A stretch of 64,000 bases of DNA from the NCBI RefSeq assembly GCF_019802255.1, contig NZ_JAHYSS010000002.1:186001-250000 (forward strand), in the 5' to 3' direction. Source of the DNA: Pedobacter polysacchareus (GTDB lineage: Bacteria > Bacteroidota > Bacteroidia > Sphingobacteriales > Sphingobacteriaceae). Positions 47,376 through 56,371 of this stretch are shown one piece after another (the stretch's first letter is position 1; every line of letters starts with the position of its first letter). The notes under the pieces are model-generated. The model was given only the letters and a program-made list of their open reading frames with translations, was not told the origin of the DNA and ran no database searches. The position numbers and the translations under genes were made by a program.

Positions 47376-47981
47376 TTAGTTTTTCTTTAAGATGCCTCTG
47401 GTCATACTTTCCTCAAATAAATTCTGAGTATGGTCCCATAATACCTCTGAACCATCCTTCATTTTGCGTGTTTTTTTGAGTACCATATCATATTTTACCT
47501 CAAATTCGCTCCAGGTTCCTCCTTCATTGGAGACGTTTTGAAGAACTGGTTCCAGTCTGTCAATGGTCTTGGCAAACTTAGATTCTGCAGTGATTCCAGC
47601 TTCAAATTCTTCCCATAGTGAAATAAATTCTTCTGCTTGCTGTTCAGGTAAAAGGCCGAAAATCCGTGCTGCAGCCTTCTGTTCTTCGAGAGTATTGTCG
47701 TGATTCGCGTTGGTATCATATAAAAAAATATCTCCTGAATCGATCTCTACAATGTCGTGAATGAGCAGCATCTTGACCACTTTCATTACGTCTACTTTTT
47801 CATTCGCGTGCTCGGCAAGTACCATGGCCATCATGGCGAGGTGCCAACTGTGCTCAGCATCGTTTTCATGTCGCATACTGTTGAATAGACGCGTTTTTCG
47901 CTGTATATATTTGAGTTTGTCAATTTCGTGAATGAAGGCCATCTGTTTGGACAGGTTCGTTAAATCCATAAGGGTTTTCAA
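47376..47981 (-). CDS. HD-domain phosphohydrolase (YfbR-like)
   Basis: This 201-residue protein carries the HD metal site in order. First comes RKTRLFNSMRHENDAEHSWH (His), then MLLIHDIVEIDSGDIF (the HD pair), and a later Asp around KTIDRLEPVLQNVS. Relatives such as YfbR are 5'-deoxynucleotidases, so a nucleotide monophosphatase is the likely activity, though the substrate is not proven. It is a single gene, divergent from the porin operon. Confidence 0.85.
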   Translation of the reverse strand: MKTLMDLTNLSKQMAFIHEIDKLKYIQRKTRLFNSMRHENDAEHSWHLAMMAMVLAEHANEKVDVMKVVKMLLIHDIVEIDSGDIFLYDTNANHDNTLEEQKAAARIFGLLPEQQAEEFISLWEEFEAGITAESKFAKTIDRLEPVLQNVSNEGGTWSEFEVKYDMVLKKTRKMKDGSEVLWDHTQNLFEESMTRGILKKN

Positions 47982-48079
47982 GATTTTTAAAGATCCAAAA
48001 GTAGGCTTTTATTCATCTTTTTCTATCATATTCTGGTCAGGTATATCCCCATTACTGAGTAGCTAATTTGGCGGTGGAC

Positions 48080-48110
48080 TTGTTTTTTAGCCTCTTTTTT
48101 CGTACCTTTG
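48080..48110 (+). promoter_or_regulatory. Promoter of the porin-ProVWX operon
   Basis: TTG at 48080-48082, 20 bases, then TACCTTTG at 48103-48110 match the Bacteroidota promoter. Transcription would start near 48116, leaving about 175 bases of leader before the porin ATG. Confidence 0.75.
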
Positions 48111-48115
48111 TCGTG

Positions 48116-48291
48116 TTTTTAATTTAAAGCTCAGCGGATTCGTCGGAATTTGCTAGTCAATTTCTTTTAAAGAAACAGGTGTAAATCTGTTCAAATGTCT
48201 AAGGGGATTGCCCCCCGATTTTCATTTAATGTTTTATTTAAAGCATTTGATTACAAACAGTAATGGAACTGATTTGTACTAATAAAATATT
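48116..48291 (+). other. Untranslated leader of the porin-ProVWX operon
   Basis: The leader has several short hairpins: TTTCTTT/AAAGAAA, AACAG-GTGTAAAT-CTGTT and GGGG-ATT-GCCCC. TTTAAAGC occurs twice. None of the riboswitch families I know fits the whole. A regulatory RNA is possible but unproven. Confidence 0.35.
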
Positions 48292-49635
48292 ATGGTAAAA
48301 TTCACACAGCTCATAGGCTGTTTAACACTATTTTTTGTTGTCCCACTGACGACGCTGGCCCAAGATCCAACCCCCATATTAACCGCTGCAGCCCAAATTC
48401 CATTAGGAGCAGATCAGCTGGACAGGAGGGATCAGCCAGATTCGACAAGAAAAGCAAGCAGGGAAGGCCAGGCAAATAAGGCATCTCCAAAAAATAAAGA
48501 AGATACGCTCAAGCAGAACGTATCGGCAAAACAGAGTGATACAGCAGGCCGGGGAAAACAGGCAAATTCAATACAGCGGGCAAAAAAGCCTACACTCAAA
48601 ATAGGGGGTGCATTAAGGTTCAACTACAACCTTTCCTCCTGGAAAAAAGAACAAGTAAAAAGAGGCGGAGATTTCGGACTGGATATGTTCAGAATCAATG
48701 TAGATGCCTCCCACAAAAAACTAGATTTCCACGCAGAATATCGGTTTTATGCTAAAGCCTCCGGCGGATCTTTTTTAAAAGATGGGTATTTAACCTATCA
48801 CTTCAATGACAGCACCAATCTTGCAATTGGACTAGTTCAGAATCCCTTCGGGAACACAACGTATAACTCTCATAACTGGTTTTTTAACCTTCCCTATTAC
48901 CTGGGCTTTGAAGATAAAGCTTCCATGGGAATCAGGTTCCATCAACGCAGCAATCGCTGGATGTATGATTTGGCCTTCTTTAAAAGTGCAATGGAACTGG
49001 ATTTTGGCGATAAAACCAGCATCGATCCTTCGCGATATTCTTATGATGTTGCGGGCAGAAATAAAGAAGTAAACCAGGGGAACGTAAAAACAGAATATTT
49101 ACTCTCAGAAAATAAACGAATCGGTATTTCTGGAATGCTGGGCGGTGTTTACAACATCCCTACCGGAAATATGGGCTCCAGATGGGCAGCAGCCATCCAT
49201 ACCGACCTTACTTTTGGGAAGTTCAATGTTAAACTGCAGTCGATGTATTATCAATACCATCTCGCAGATTCAGCACAATATAACCAAACCGTAAATCTGG
49301 GTGCTTATGGTTCCACTTATGATGCGGCCACAAAAGCATATTTACACACTGCATCTGTCGCCTTTACCCAACCCGTAAAGATTGGTCCGGTCAGTTCAAT
49401 CACCTTTTATGAAAACTATTCTTATATGGATAAGACACAAAAGGGAAGTACCGATACACAAATGAATGTATTGGGAATGATGCTGAACGCAGGTAACCTG
49501 GTTACTTATGTGGATTGGGCATCAGGAAAAAATCAACCCTGGTTAGGTCCTGAATGGCAAAATGGTCTCGCCTCAGGAAATCCAGATGCCAAATGGCACA
49601 GCCGCTTTAACATTAACATCGGCTATTATTTTTAA
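48292..49635 (+). CDS. Outer-membrane porin (beta-barrel) of the quaternary-amine operon
   Basis: This 447-residue protein has a signal peptide (cleavage near TTLAQDP), a low-complexity linker of about 75 residues rich in Gln, Lys and Ser, and then a beta-barrel from about 100. Barrel strands appear as PTLKIGGALRFNYNLSSW, FRINVDASHKKLDFHAEYRF and FDLAIGLVQ-like repeats, and the last residue is an aromatic (FNINIGYYF). It resembles phosphate-porin-like or OprP-type channels but I cannot assign a subfamily. It is the first gene of an operon with ProV, ProW and ProX, so it probably lets the same substrate through the outer membrane (inference). Confidence 0.75.
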   Translation: MVKFTQLIGCLTLFFVVPLTTLAQDPTPILTAAAQIPLGADQLDRRDQPDSTRKASREGQANKASPKNKEDTLKQNVSAKQSDTAGRGKQANSIQRAKKPTLKIGGALRFNYNLSSWKKEQVKRGGDFGLDMFRINVDASHKKLDFHAEYRFYAKASGGSFLKDGYLTYHFNDSTNLAIGLVQNPFGNTTYNSHNWFFNLPYYLGFEDKASMGIRFHQRSNRWMYDLAFFKSAMELDFGDKTSIDPSRYSYDVAGRNKEVNQGNVKTEYLLSENKRIGISGMLGGVYNIPTGNMGSRWAAAIHTDLTFGKFNVKLQSMYYQYHLADSAQYNQTVNLGAYGSTYDAATKAYLHTASVAFTQPVKIGPVSSITFYENYSYMDKTQKGSTDTQMNVLGMMLNAGNLVTYVDWASGKNQPWLGPEWQNGLASGNPDAKWHSRFNINIGYYF

Positions 49636-49652
49636 CATCACATCTACGAAAA

Positions 49653-50891
49653 ATGTCTAAACTTAAAATAGAAGACCTTACCCTAATTTTTGGGAAGGAA
49701 AAGGAAGCTGCGCTTTCTTTATTGAAGCAAGGGAAATCCAAAGCGGAGATCCTCAAAGAAACAGGTTGCACAGTAGCGGTGAAAAATGCCAGCTTCGCAA
49801 TTGAAGAAGGTGAATTTTTTGTCATTATGGGATTATCAGGAAGTGGTAAATCCAGTTTATTGCGTTGCCTGAACAGGTTAATAGAACCTACCGCAGGAAA
49901 CGTGATTTTAAATCAAAGAAATATTACCTCTTTGGGTGACCTGGAATTACAAGCGGTTCGTCGTAAAGAAATGGCGATGGTATTTCAAAATTTCGGACTG
50001 CTGCCACACCGTACAGTATTGGAAAATGTAGCATTCGGATTGGAATTGCAAGATATTCCAAAAGCAGAAAGAGAAGAAAAAGCGAAAGCTGTGATTGATC
50101 TGGTGAGCCTTCGTGGTTATGAAAATCAACATACAGGCGAACTTTCAGGAGGGATGCAGCAGCGTGTTGGTCTAGCCAGAGCTTTAGCCAATGATCCGGA
50201 GATTTTATTGATGGATGAAGCCTTTTCTGCACTGGATCCGCTGATCCGTACGCAAATGCAGGACGAGCTGATCGATCTGCAGGAGAAAATGCACAGAACC
50301 ATTGTTTTTATTACACATGATCTGGATGAAGCCATTCGCTTAGGGGATCGCATTGCGATCATGAAAGATGGAGAAATTATACAAATAGGTACTCCAGAAG
50401 ATATTTTAACCAATCCGGCAACAGATTACGTGGCTTCTTTCGTTGAGAAAGTAGACCGTAAATCAATCATCACTGCCGCCAGTCTGCTTTTTGAAAAACC
50501 AACCGTAGCTATTTTCAAAAAGGATGGGGTAGAAGGTAGTTTGCGAAAAATGCGTATTTCCGGATTGACCTCTTTACCAGCAGTATCCGTGGATAAACAT
50601 TTCCTGGGTTTTGTATACCTGAAGGATCTGCTAGAGCTGAAAGCACAAAAAGAGCATACCATTGAAAAAGCAATCATCAAGGATATTCCTGTGGCTTATC
50701 CGGAGACAACCGTAGAGCAGATGCTGCCATATATTGCTGAAAACGGCAGAGCGGTGCCTGTAGTAGACGAAAAAACAAATAAACTGATTGGAATCGTATC
50801 CCAAACTTCCCTGTTAATTGAAACAACGGGTACAAGCTGGGAAAGCGCCACTGGAAACACAATTGATCACCTTCAAAAAGAAATTATTTAA
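49653..50891 (+). CDS. proV: Glycine betaine/proline ABC transporter ATPase ProV
   Basis: ProV drives uptake of glycine betaine, proline betaine, choline or similar compounds by ATP hydrolysis on the cytosolic face. The 412 residues have the ABC motifs in order: Walker A GLSGSGKSS, the Q-loop VFQNFGLLPHRT, the signature LSGGMQQRVGLARA, Walker B ILLMDEAFSALD and the H-loop FITHDLDEA. Two CBS domains follow (about 285-405, ending GIVSQTSLLIETT), which in OpuA/ProV proteins sense ionic strength. It starts 17 bases after the porin and its stop overlaps proW (TAATG). Confidence 0.93.
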   Translation: MSKLKIEDLTLIFGKEKEAALSLLKQGKSKAEILKETGCTVAVKNASFAIEEGEFFVIMGLSGSGKSSLLRCLNRLIEPTAGNVILNQRNITSLGDLELQAVRRKEMAMVFQNFGLLPHRTVLENVAFGLELQDIPKAEREEKAKAVIDLVSLRGYENQHTGELSGGMQQRVGLARALANDPEILLMDEAFSALDPLIRTQMQDELIDLQEKMHRTIVFITHDLDEAIRLGDRIAIMKDGEIIQIGTPEDILTNPATDYVASFVEKVDRKSIITAASLLFEKPTVAIFKKDGVEGSLRKMRISGLTSLPAVSVDKHFLGFVYLKDLLELKAQKEHTIEKAIIKDIPVAYPETTVEQMLPYIAENGRAVPVVDEKTNKLIGIVSQTSLLIETTGTSWESATGNTIDHLQKEII

Positions 50892-51718
50892 TGATACATA
50901 TAGGGACATACATAGAACAATTTATAAACTGGCTGACACTCAACTTTGGGACGTTTTTTAACCTGATCAAAATAGTGGTAGAATCTGTCGTTAATTCGGT
51001 AGAATGGGTACTGATGTTTCCTCCGTTTTACATCGTGATCGCTTTAATTGCATTTCTAGCCTGGAAACGTACAGGTTGGGGCGTAACGGTCTTTACTATT
51101 CTGGGACTCGGCTTGATTTGGGGAATGGGCTATTGGGACCAGACGATGGCCACACTGGCACTGATTCTATCTGCGGCTTTTATCGCCTTGCTGATGGGTG
51201 TTCCACTGGGTATCTGGGCCGCTAAAAATCCGATGGCCGGAAAAATCATCCGTCCGGTCCTGGATTTAATGCAAACCATGCCTGCGTTCGTTTACCTGAT
51301 TCCTGCGGTGCTGTTCTTTGGCTTAGGTAAGGTGCCTGGTGCTTTTGCAACGGTGATCTTTGCGATGCCACCCGCAGTTAGATTAACCACGTTAGGGATT
51401 AGTCAGGTGCCTGCTTCTATCGTAGAGGCTACGCGTTCATTTGGTGCAACGCCTCGTCAGCTGCTTTTTAAAGTAGAATTGCCGCTGGCATTACCAACCA
51501 TCCTGGCTGGCGTAAATCAAACCATTATGATGGCACTTTCTATGGTTGTGATCTCTGCAATGATTGCAGCTGGTGGATTAGGTGAGGTGGTATTGAAAGG
51601 AATTACGCAGCTGAAAATCGGTTTAGGTTTTGAAGGTGGGATCGCTGTAGTGATTCTGGCTGTGATCCTGGACAGGATTACACAGTCGTTTGGCGTAAAG
51701 AAACCAGTTAAGGTTTAA
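50891..51718 (+). CDS. proW: Glycine betaine/proline ABC transporter permease ProW
   Basis: ProW forms the inner-membrane channel of the importer. The 275-residue protein has about six helices and the BPD_transp_1 EAA-type loop (ATRSFGATPRQLLFKVELPL, then ALPTILAGVNQTIMM). TMPAFVYLIPAVLFFGLG is also typical of ProW/OpuAB. It shares a one-base overlap with proV and precedes proX. Only one permease gene is present, so it should act as a homodimer. Confidence 0.93.
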   Translation: MIHIGTYIEQFINWLTLNFGTFFNLIKIVVESVVNSVEWVLMFPPFYIVIALIAFLAWKRTGWGVTVFTILGLGLIWGMGYWDQTMATLALILSAAFIALLMGVPLGIWAAKNPMAGKIIRPVLDLMQTMPAFVYLIPAVLFFGLGKVPGAFATVIFAMPPAVRLTTLGISQVPASIVEATRSFGATPRQLLFKVELPLALPTILAGVNQTIMMALSMVVISAMIAAGGLGEVVLKGITQLKIGLGFEGGIAVVILAVILDRITQSFGVKKPVKV

Positions 51719-51812
51719 GCTTAGGAAATAACGGTTAAACACAAAGGATGCTATAGACCGGGCTTCCTGAATGAATATTGAAAATTAGTACAACATCATA
51801 AAATAAGATAAC

Positions 51813-52676
51813 ATGAAAAAAATATTTGGTAGTATATTGATCGCATTGGTAATTGGTGCCATCGCTTCCTGCGGAAAAACCAATGATGATAAAAAAGTAA
51901 CGATTGCCTATGTAAACTGGGCAGAAGGGGTGGCAATGACACAATTGTCGAAAGTTTTATTGGAAAAGGAAGGTTATACCGTAGCGCTGAAAAACGCGGA
52001 TGTAGCACCTGTTTTTGCAGCCGTAGCCGGCGGTGATGCCGATGTTTTCCTGGATACCTGGATGCCGGTAACGCATAAAGAATACCTGGATAAATTTGGT
52101 GCAAACCTGGAAGTTTTAGGAACGAATTTTAAAAATGCAAGGATTGGTTTTGTGGTTCCAGAATATGTAAAGATCAGCAGTATTGAAGATCTAAACGTAA
52201 ATGCGAAGCTTTTTAACGGTAAAATCGTTGGGATTGATGCCGGCGCTGGAATTATGAATAAGACAGAACAAGCCATTAAAGATTACGAGCTGAAATTAGA
52301 ATTACAGTCCTCAAGTGAGGCAGCTATGCTAGCCGTATTGAAGAAAAGTATTGATGCGAAAGCGCCACTCGTGATCACAGGATGGGCACCACATTACATC
52401 TTCAGTACTTATAAATTAAAGTTCTTAAATGATCCGAAAGCTGTTTTTGGTGCGGTAGAATCGATTCAAACGGTAGCCAATAAACATTTTGTAGCAGCTA
52501 AGCCGAAGGTGGCAGAATTTTTTAGAAACTTCCAGCTGGATGAAGCAGAACTAAGTTCTTTAATGGCCGCTTTGGAAAGTAATACGAATGAAAAAGTAGC
52601 GGTTGTGGAGTGGTTGGCTAAACACCAGGAACTGGAAATGCAATTGCGTTCTTTTATAAAATCAGACGCGGAGTAA
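51813..52676 (+). CDS. Glycine betaine-binding lipoprotein ProX-like (OpuAC family)
   Basis: This 287-residue periplasmic binding protein captures the substrate and hands it to ProW. The lipobox IGAIASC puts the acylated cysteine near residue 20, suggesting an inner-membrane-anchored binding protein. Family landmarks are TIAYVNWAEGVAMTQLSKVL, VFAAVAGGDADVFLDTWMPV and VGIDAGAGIMNKTEQAI. The Trp residues in VNWAEG, LDTWMP and ITGWAPH probably form the aromatic box for a quaternary amine. It follows proW after 94 bases and is followed by a GC-rich hairpin at 52708. Confidence 0.92.
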   Translation: MKKIFGSILIALVIGAIASCGKTNDDKKVTIAYVNWAEGVAMTQLSKVLLEKEGYTVALKNADVAPVFAAVAGGDADVFLDTWMPVTHKEYLDKFGANLEVLGTNFKNARIGFVVPEYVKISSIEDLNVNAKLFNGKIVGIDAGAGIMNKTEQAIKDYELKLELQSSSEAAMLAVLKKSIDAKAPLVITGWAPHYIFSTYKLKFLNDPKAVFGAVESIQTVANKHFVAAKPKVAEFFRNFQLDEAELSSLMAALESNTNEKVAVVEWLAKHQELEMQLRSFIKSDAE

Positions 52677-52707
52677 TGTAAGCGTTATCCTCATAAAACA
52701 CATTTAG

Positions 52708-52746
52708 CAGCAGCGGCCGTATCATTTGATGATGCGGCCGCTGCTG
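52708..52746 (+). terminator. Strong hairpin at the end of the ProVWX operon
   Basis: CAGCAGCGGCCG (52708-52719) pairs with CGGCCGCTGCTG (52735-52746), extended inside by ATCAT/ATGAT. This GC-rich stem stands out in AT-rich DNA. There is no full T-run after it (GTTTAT), so it may end transcription less efficiently than the others or protect the 3' end of the mRNA. Confidence 0.7.
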
Positions 52747-52804
52747 GTTTATAGCATCTCTACATTTTTATATATGCTGTTGAGTTATACTTAAGCTGAT
52801 CAGC

Positions 52805-53380
52805 TTAATCGTAAACGATCGTTCCTGTTAAATGTAAGATCGGGGTCAAATAAATAAAATGCTCGGTCTTTGTCTTCTTTCGTTTATAATCCAAATTAAA
52901 CATGGCAGCTATTCTATTTAGAATTTCACCATTCCCAACCTTCAGCATAGCTGTTGCTGTGGTTGGCTTATTGACCCAGGCAATCTGTATGGCTACCGGG
53001 ATCACCAGGATCGCTTCCTTTTTTTCCTTTAGTACAGAAGAGAAGTTAATGTATTTTAAGAAATCAAAATCTTTATATAAAACCTTCGCGATGCTGTCAT
53101 TCACATTTATGCTTTTAACTAAAGTGCTATCCTTTTGTTTGACTACATTCAGTTCAATGGCAAAGGTATATAATGCGACAGAATCTTTAAGCTTCCCCTC
53201 ATAATCTACATCAGTAGCCGAAAAATATCTGCTGATGAGATCGTTGACCGAGTCCTTTTGGTTTTTAAATTCAACTGGATTCATGTCAAAATATTTCTTT
53301 ATAGTTTTTTCTCTGGACTGCGCATTAGTGATCAAGGTATTTGTGCAAAACAGCACAATGATGAAGATTGATTTTTTCAT
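52805..53380 (-). CDS. Secreted protein of unknown function
   Basis: I do not recognise this 191-residue protein. It has a clear signal peptide (MKKSIFIIVLFCTNTLI, cleavage near TNAQSRE). The rest has mixed charged and beta-prone segments (SVLKEKKEAILVIPVAIQIA, KVGNGEILNRIAAMFNLDYK) and no transmembrane helix. I start it at ATG 53380, where the signal peptide begins; a longer in-frame start at 53461 would overlap the neighbouring gene by about 70 bases. It lies 10 bases downstream of a lipoprotein gene with a zinc-protease motif, so the two are one transcript and may act together. Confidence 0.7.
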   Translation of the reverse strand: MKKSIFIIVLFCTNTLITNAQSREKTIKKYFDMNPVEFKNQKDSVNDLISRYFSATDVDYEGKLKDSVALYTFAIELNVVKQKDSTLVKSINVNDSIAKVLYKDFDFLKYINFSSVLKEKKEAILVIPVAIQIAWVNKPTTATAMLKVGNGEILNRIAAMFNLDYKRKKTKTEHFIYLTPILHLTGTIVYD

Positions 53381-53390
53381 GTATTCAGTT

Positions 53391-55010
53391 TTATTGATTA
53401 GGACAATTAGGTATGCCCTTAGATGATGGATCGCCTGTACTATTATATGGAAGATATGCATTTGTAATTTCGCTTTTACTTAAAGTTTCTCCCGGATTAG
53501 TTTCAAATCTTTCATCGTCAGCGGCATTTTGAAAAACATCCCCCATTCCAGACCATGCTAAGCTCCAGGCATCGTTACTCGGCATGTTGTATTTGCTGGT
53601 CAGGTACCCTGCTATGTCTTTTGCGAAGTTACTAAACATAAAGTTGTGTTGTTGTTCTTTAGGCTGATCTCTATAAGTGCTATTTGTCTCTAATAGATAA
53701 GCATGAACCATTTCGTGAATTAAGCTGGAAACTACAAATTCTTTTGAACTGTCTTTAAAATAATCCGAATTTAGAGTGATATCAGCCTCAAACTGATTCT
53801 TTTCAGGGTATATCGTGGCTTTGGTTTGAGCGGGTTTCCCTACATTCATGTCTTTTATATTTATGATTATACCATTATTTTTACCTGAATATCTATTTAA
53901 AAGGTCTGCCATGAATCCTTTTACATCCTTATTGTCATTAAGTGCTTCAGTAATGGTTGTATTTAAGCATGGGTCCTTAATTTCATTTTTGATTTCTTCT
54001 AAATCGTCTATCAAAATTACAGGTGGAAGACATGGGGCAGGACCACTTGAACCAGAGGTAGGGGAACTTCCATTTGAATTTGAATTGGGGTTACATGGTT
54101 CTGGCGTATAGTTTCCAGATGAGCCTGGTCCCGTTCCTGAAGATCCTGGGTGTCCAATTGTTGAACCTGGGTTTGTACCTATTGGATCATTTAGCTCCGG
54201 AAAAAGGTCGCTACAGTCAATTTGCTTTCGCTGAAGTAAGACTCCAGGGTGTCCATTTTGATCAACTGTTGGGATTTCTCTAACATTTATCCAACAATTA
54301 CCATCATTATCCTTGTACATCCTACCAATATTATCATCTCCTAAAGCCATTAGGTTTGGAACTTTTTTATCAAGAACAGTTTGTTTCTTTTGAGTCCAGT
54401 TCGTAGAGCTTGTCTGATTTCTTGATAAATCTCCATTAGAGAAATCTGATGTATAAACTTCCCCATTTTTATGATATGAGTAGGTCTTTTTTAAATTTCC
54501 ATCCCAATCAGCTATTTTAATTCTTCCTATATATTTCTCTCTCTTTCCTCGTAGCCACTCTACATCAGGATATAAGGTGACCCAGTCTGCAGTTAGCTCA
54601 TTGTTGTCTTTTTTTGTAATTAAAAGGTAGTTCAATTCATCAAAATTAACAGTTTCATTTTCCCCTACTCTTAGAAAAGATTTTAATCTAAACTTTATAG
54701 GTATAGCAACTGCAGTACCATTATTCACCCCCTTGTAAGTGGCTTTATTCCATAAGGGCTCTTTGTACAGAAGGTCATTTACATTATTATTTAATATTAG
54801 ATCCCCAGCTGTAAGTCCTTTATATGATCTTAGTGTTTCAGCCGTTAGCCTACTATTTGGGACTACGTGATCTTGAAAATAGCTTTTAGCTTCATTTATG
54901 CTTATTCTATTTGTTGTGTTTGGGGAAATTATTTCTTTTTTACATCCAAAAAGCAATAAATTAAGGAAAAGTAATAGAGTTGTCCATCCTTTTGTTTTGT
55001 TTTTTTTCAT
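53391..55010 (-). CDS. Lipoprotein with zinc-metallopeptidase (HExxH) motif
   Basis: This 539-residue protein has a lipobox (LLLFLNLLLFGC) and should be anchored in the outer or inner membrane. Residues about 40-240 have no recognised match and include WTQKKQTVLDKKV. A low-complexity Gly/Ser/Pro/Asn linker follows at about 275-330. A C-terminal domain carries VSSLIHEMVHAYLLETN, a full HExxH motif with hydrophobic flanks, and MPSNDAWSLAWSGM near the end. The third metal ligand is not obvious. It is first in a two-gene operon with the secreted protein downstream. Its target is unknown. Confidence 0.7.
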   Translation of the reverse strand: MKKNKTKGWTTLLLFLNLLLFGCKKEIISPNTTNRISINEAKSYFQDHVVPNSRLTAETLRSYKGLTAGDLILNNNVNDLLYKEPLWNKATYKGVNNGTAVAIPIKFRLKSFLRVGENETVNFDELNYLLITKKDNNELTADWVTLYPDVEWLRGKREKYIGRIKIADWDGNLKKTYSYHKNGEVYTSDFSNGDLSRNQTSSTNWTQKKQTVLDKKVPNLMALGDDNIGRMYKDNDGNCWINVREIPTVDQNGHPGVLLQRKQIDCSDLFPELNDPIGTNPGSTIGHPGSSGTGPGSSGNYTPEPCNPNSNSNGSSPTSGSSGPAPCLPPVILIDDLEEIKNEIKDPCLNTTITEALNDNKDVKGFMADLLNRYSGKNNGIIINIKDMNVGKPAQTKATIYPEKNQFEADITLNSDYFKDSSKEFVVSSLIHEMVHAYLLETNSTYRDQPKEQQHNFMFSNFAKDIAGYLTSKYNMPSNDAWSLAWSGMGDVFQNAADDERFETNPGETLSKSEITNAYLPYNSTGDPSSKGIPNCPNQ

Positions 55011-55375
55011 GAAGGTGTTTTTTTTGGTTCTAATCGTAAATTATTGTTATTATTATTAATTAAAGATTTTTTTTGAAATTTTTGTTTATCTGAAGGACTA
55101 CGTTGTTAATTTTACTTCAACTCATTTAAACTTACAGCCAGTCTTTTCGCCAGATAAACATGACATAATTTTTAAGATTCTGTATTAAAAATATCACTGT
55201 TCTACGTAGAATATAGGTACTTTTGCCCCATGATTTCAAGGGTTTGGAGCTGCTGTAGCTGAGCCATGAATTTATGCCCGCAATGAAGGAAGATCGCCAA
55301 TAACAATTAGCGGGATGGACCAGTATTGCAACCAACAAAATAACCAACAAGAACATCGATAACTAACATTTTCAA
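55011..55375. other. Divergent intergenic region upstream of gapA
   Basis: This 365 bp region separates the lipoprotein gene (minus) from gapA (plus). TACTTTTG at 55218-55225 fits the -7 consensus and would give gapA a leader of about 145 bases; no TTTG is seen at 19-20 bases upstream. The rest is AT-rich, with no further supported feature. Confidence 0.5.
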
Positions 55376-56371
55376 ATGAAAATAGCAATTAATGGTTTTG
55401 GTAGAATCGGCCGTATTTTTTTACGCAGTGCCATCGAAAAAAACATCAATGTTGTGGCCATCAATGACCTCGGAGATCCGGCAACACTCGCGCATTTATT
55501 CAAATACGATACGGTTCACCGTGGATTTAAGGGTACAGTCAGCTTTGAAGCTGATGCTTTAATTGTGAATGGAAAGAAAATCCAGGTTTATGCAAAGTCT
55601 AATCCGGCAGAATTGCCTTGGGCGGAACTTGGAATCGACCTGGTTTTAGAATCTACTGGTAAATTTACCAGCAGAGCAGGAGCGGATCTGCACTTGCAGG
55701 CTGGTGCGAAACAGGTGTTGATTTCAGCACCGGCTGCGGATAAAGATATTCCTATGGTGGTATTGGGCGTGAACGAAACGCATATCGATTTGAAGTCGCC
55801 CATTCTGTCTAATGCTTCTTGTACCACAAATAATGTGGCGCCCATGGTGAAAATCCTGGACGACAACTGGGGAGTTTTGGAAGGATATATTACTACGATC
55901 CACTCCATGACTGGTGATCAGAACCTGCATGATGGGCCTCATAAAGATTTAAGAAGAGCAAGAGCGGCTTCGGCTTCCATTATTCCAACGAGTACAGGAG
56001 CGGCAAAAGCGATCACGAATATTTTTCCTCATCTGGAAGGGAAATTGGGCGGTGCAGGAATCAGGGTTCCGGTGTTGAACGGTTCCTTAACTGATTTTAC
56101 TTGTCTGCTGAAAACACCAACCACGATTGAAGAAATCAATGCCGCATTCAAAAAAGCATCAGAAAATGAATTAAAAGGGCTGGTGGAATATACCGAAGAC
56201 CCTATAGTTTCCGTTGATATTCTAGACAATTCACATTCCTGCATCTTTGATGCACAGTTGACCTCCATTGTTGGCGATATGGTGAAAGTGGTGGGTTGGT
56301 ATGATAACGAATCTGGATATTCTAATCGTTTGGTAGATCTGGTACTAAAAATTGCAGCAATACATGATTAA
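55376..56371 (+). CDS. gapA: Glyceraldehyde-3-phosphate dehydrogenase
   Basis: GapA oxidises glyceraldehyde 3-phosphate to 1,3-bisphosphoglycerate with NAD+ in glycolysis and runs in reverse in gluconeogenesis. The 331 residues start with INGFGRIGRIF and VVAINDLGDPA, where the Asp indicates NAD preference. The catalytic SNASCTTNN follows, then HSMTGDQ with the catalytic His, and the S-loop RRARAASASIIPTSTGAAKA. The next gene, an acetyltransferase, overlaps the end by 8 bases, then comes pgk. The gap-GNAT-pgk order is a compact glycolytic group. Confidence 0.96.
   Translation: MKIAINGFGRIGRIFLRSAIEKNINVVAINDLGDPATLAHLFKYDTVHRGFKGTVSFEADALIVNGKKIQVYAKSNPAELPWAELGIDLVLESTGKFTSRAGADLHLQAGAKQVLISAPAADKDIPMVVLGVNETHIDLKSPILSNASCTTNNVAPMVKILDDNWGVLEGYITTIHSMTGDQNLHDGPHKDLRRARAASASIIPTSTGAAKAITNIFPHLEGKLGGAGIRVPVLNGSLTDFTCLLKTPTTIEEINAAFKKASENELKGLVEYTEDPIVSVDILDNSHSCIFDAQLTSIVGDMVKVVGWYDNESGYSNRLVDLVLKIAAIHD

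Noticed and set aside
48116..48291. Cobalamin riboswitch in front of the porin operon
   Set aside because: The stretch AGGTGTAAATCTG resembles the GGTGnAAATCC loop of that riboswitch, but the AAAGGGAA box before it and the CCCGCnACTGT segment after it are missing, and the operon is for quaternary amines.
55132..55356. Minus-strand frame of 74 codons upstream of gapA
   Set aside because: It lies across the gapA leader and promoter, has unusual composition and matches nothing known.
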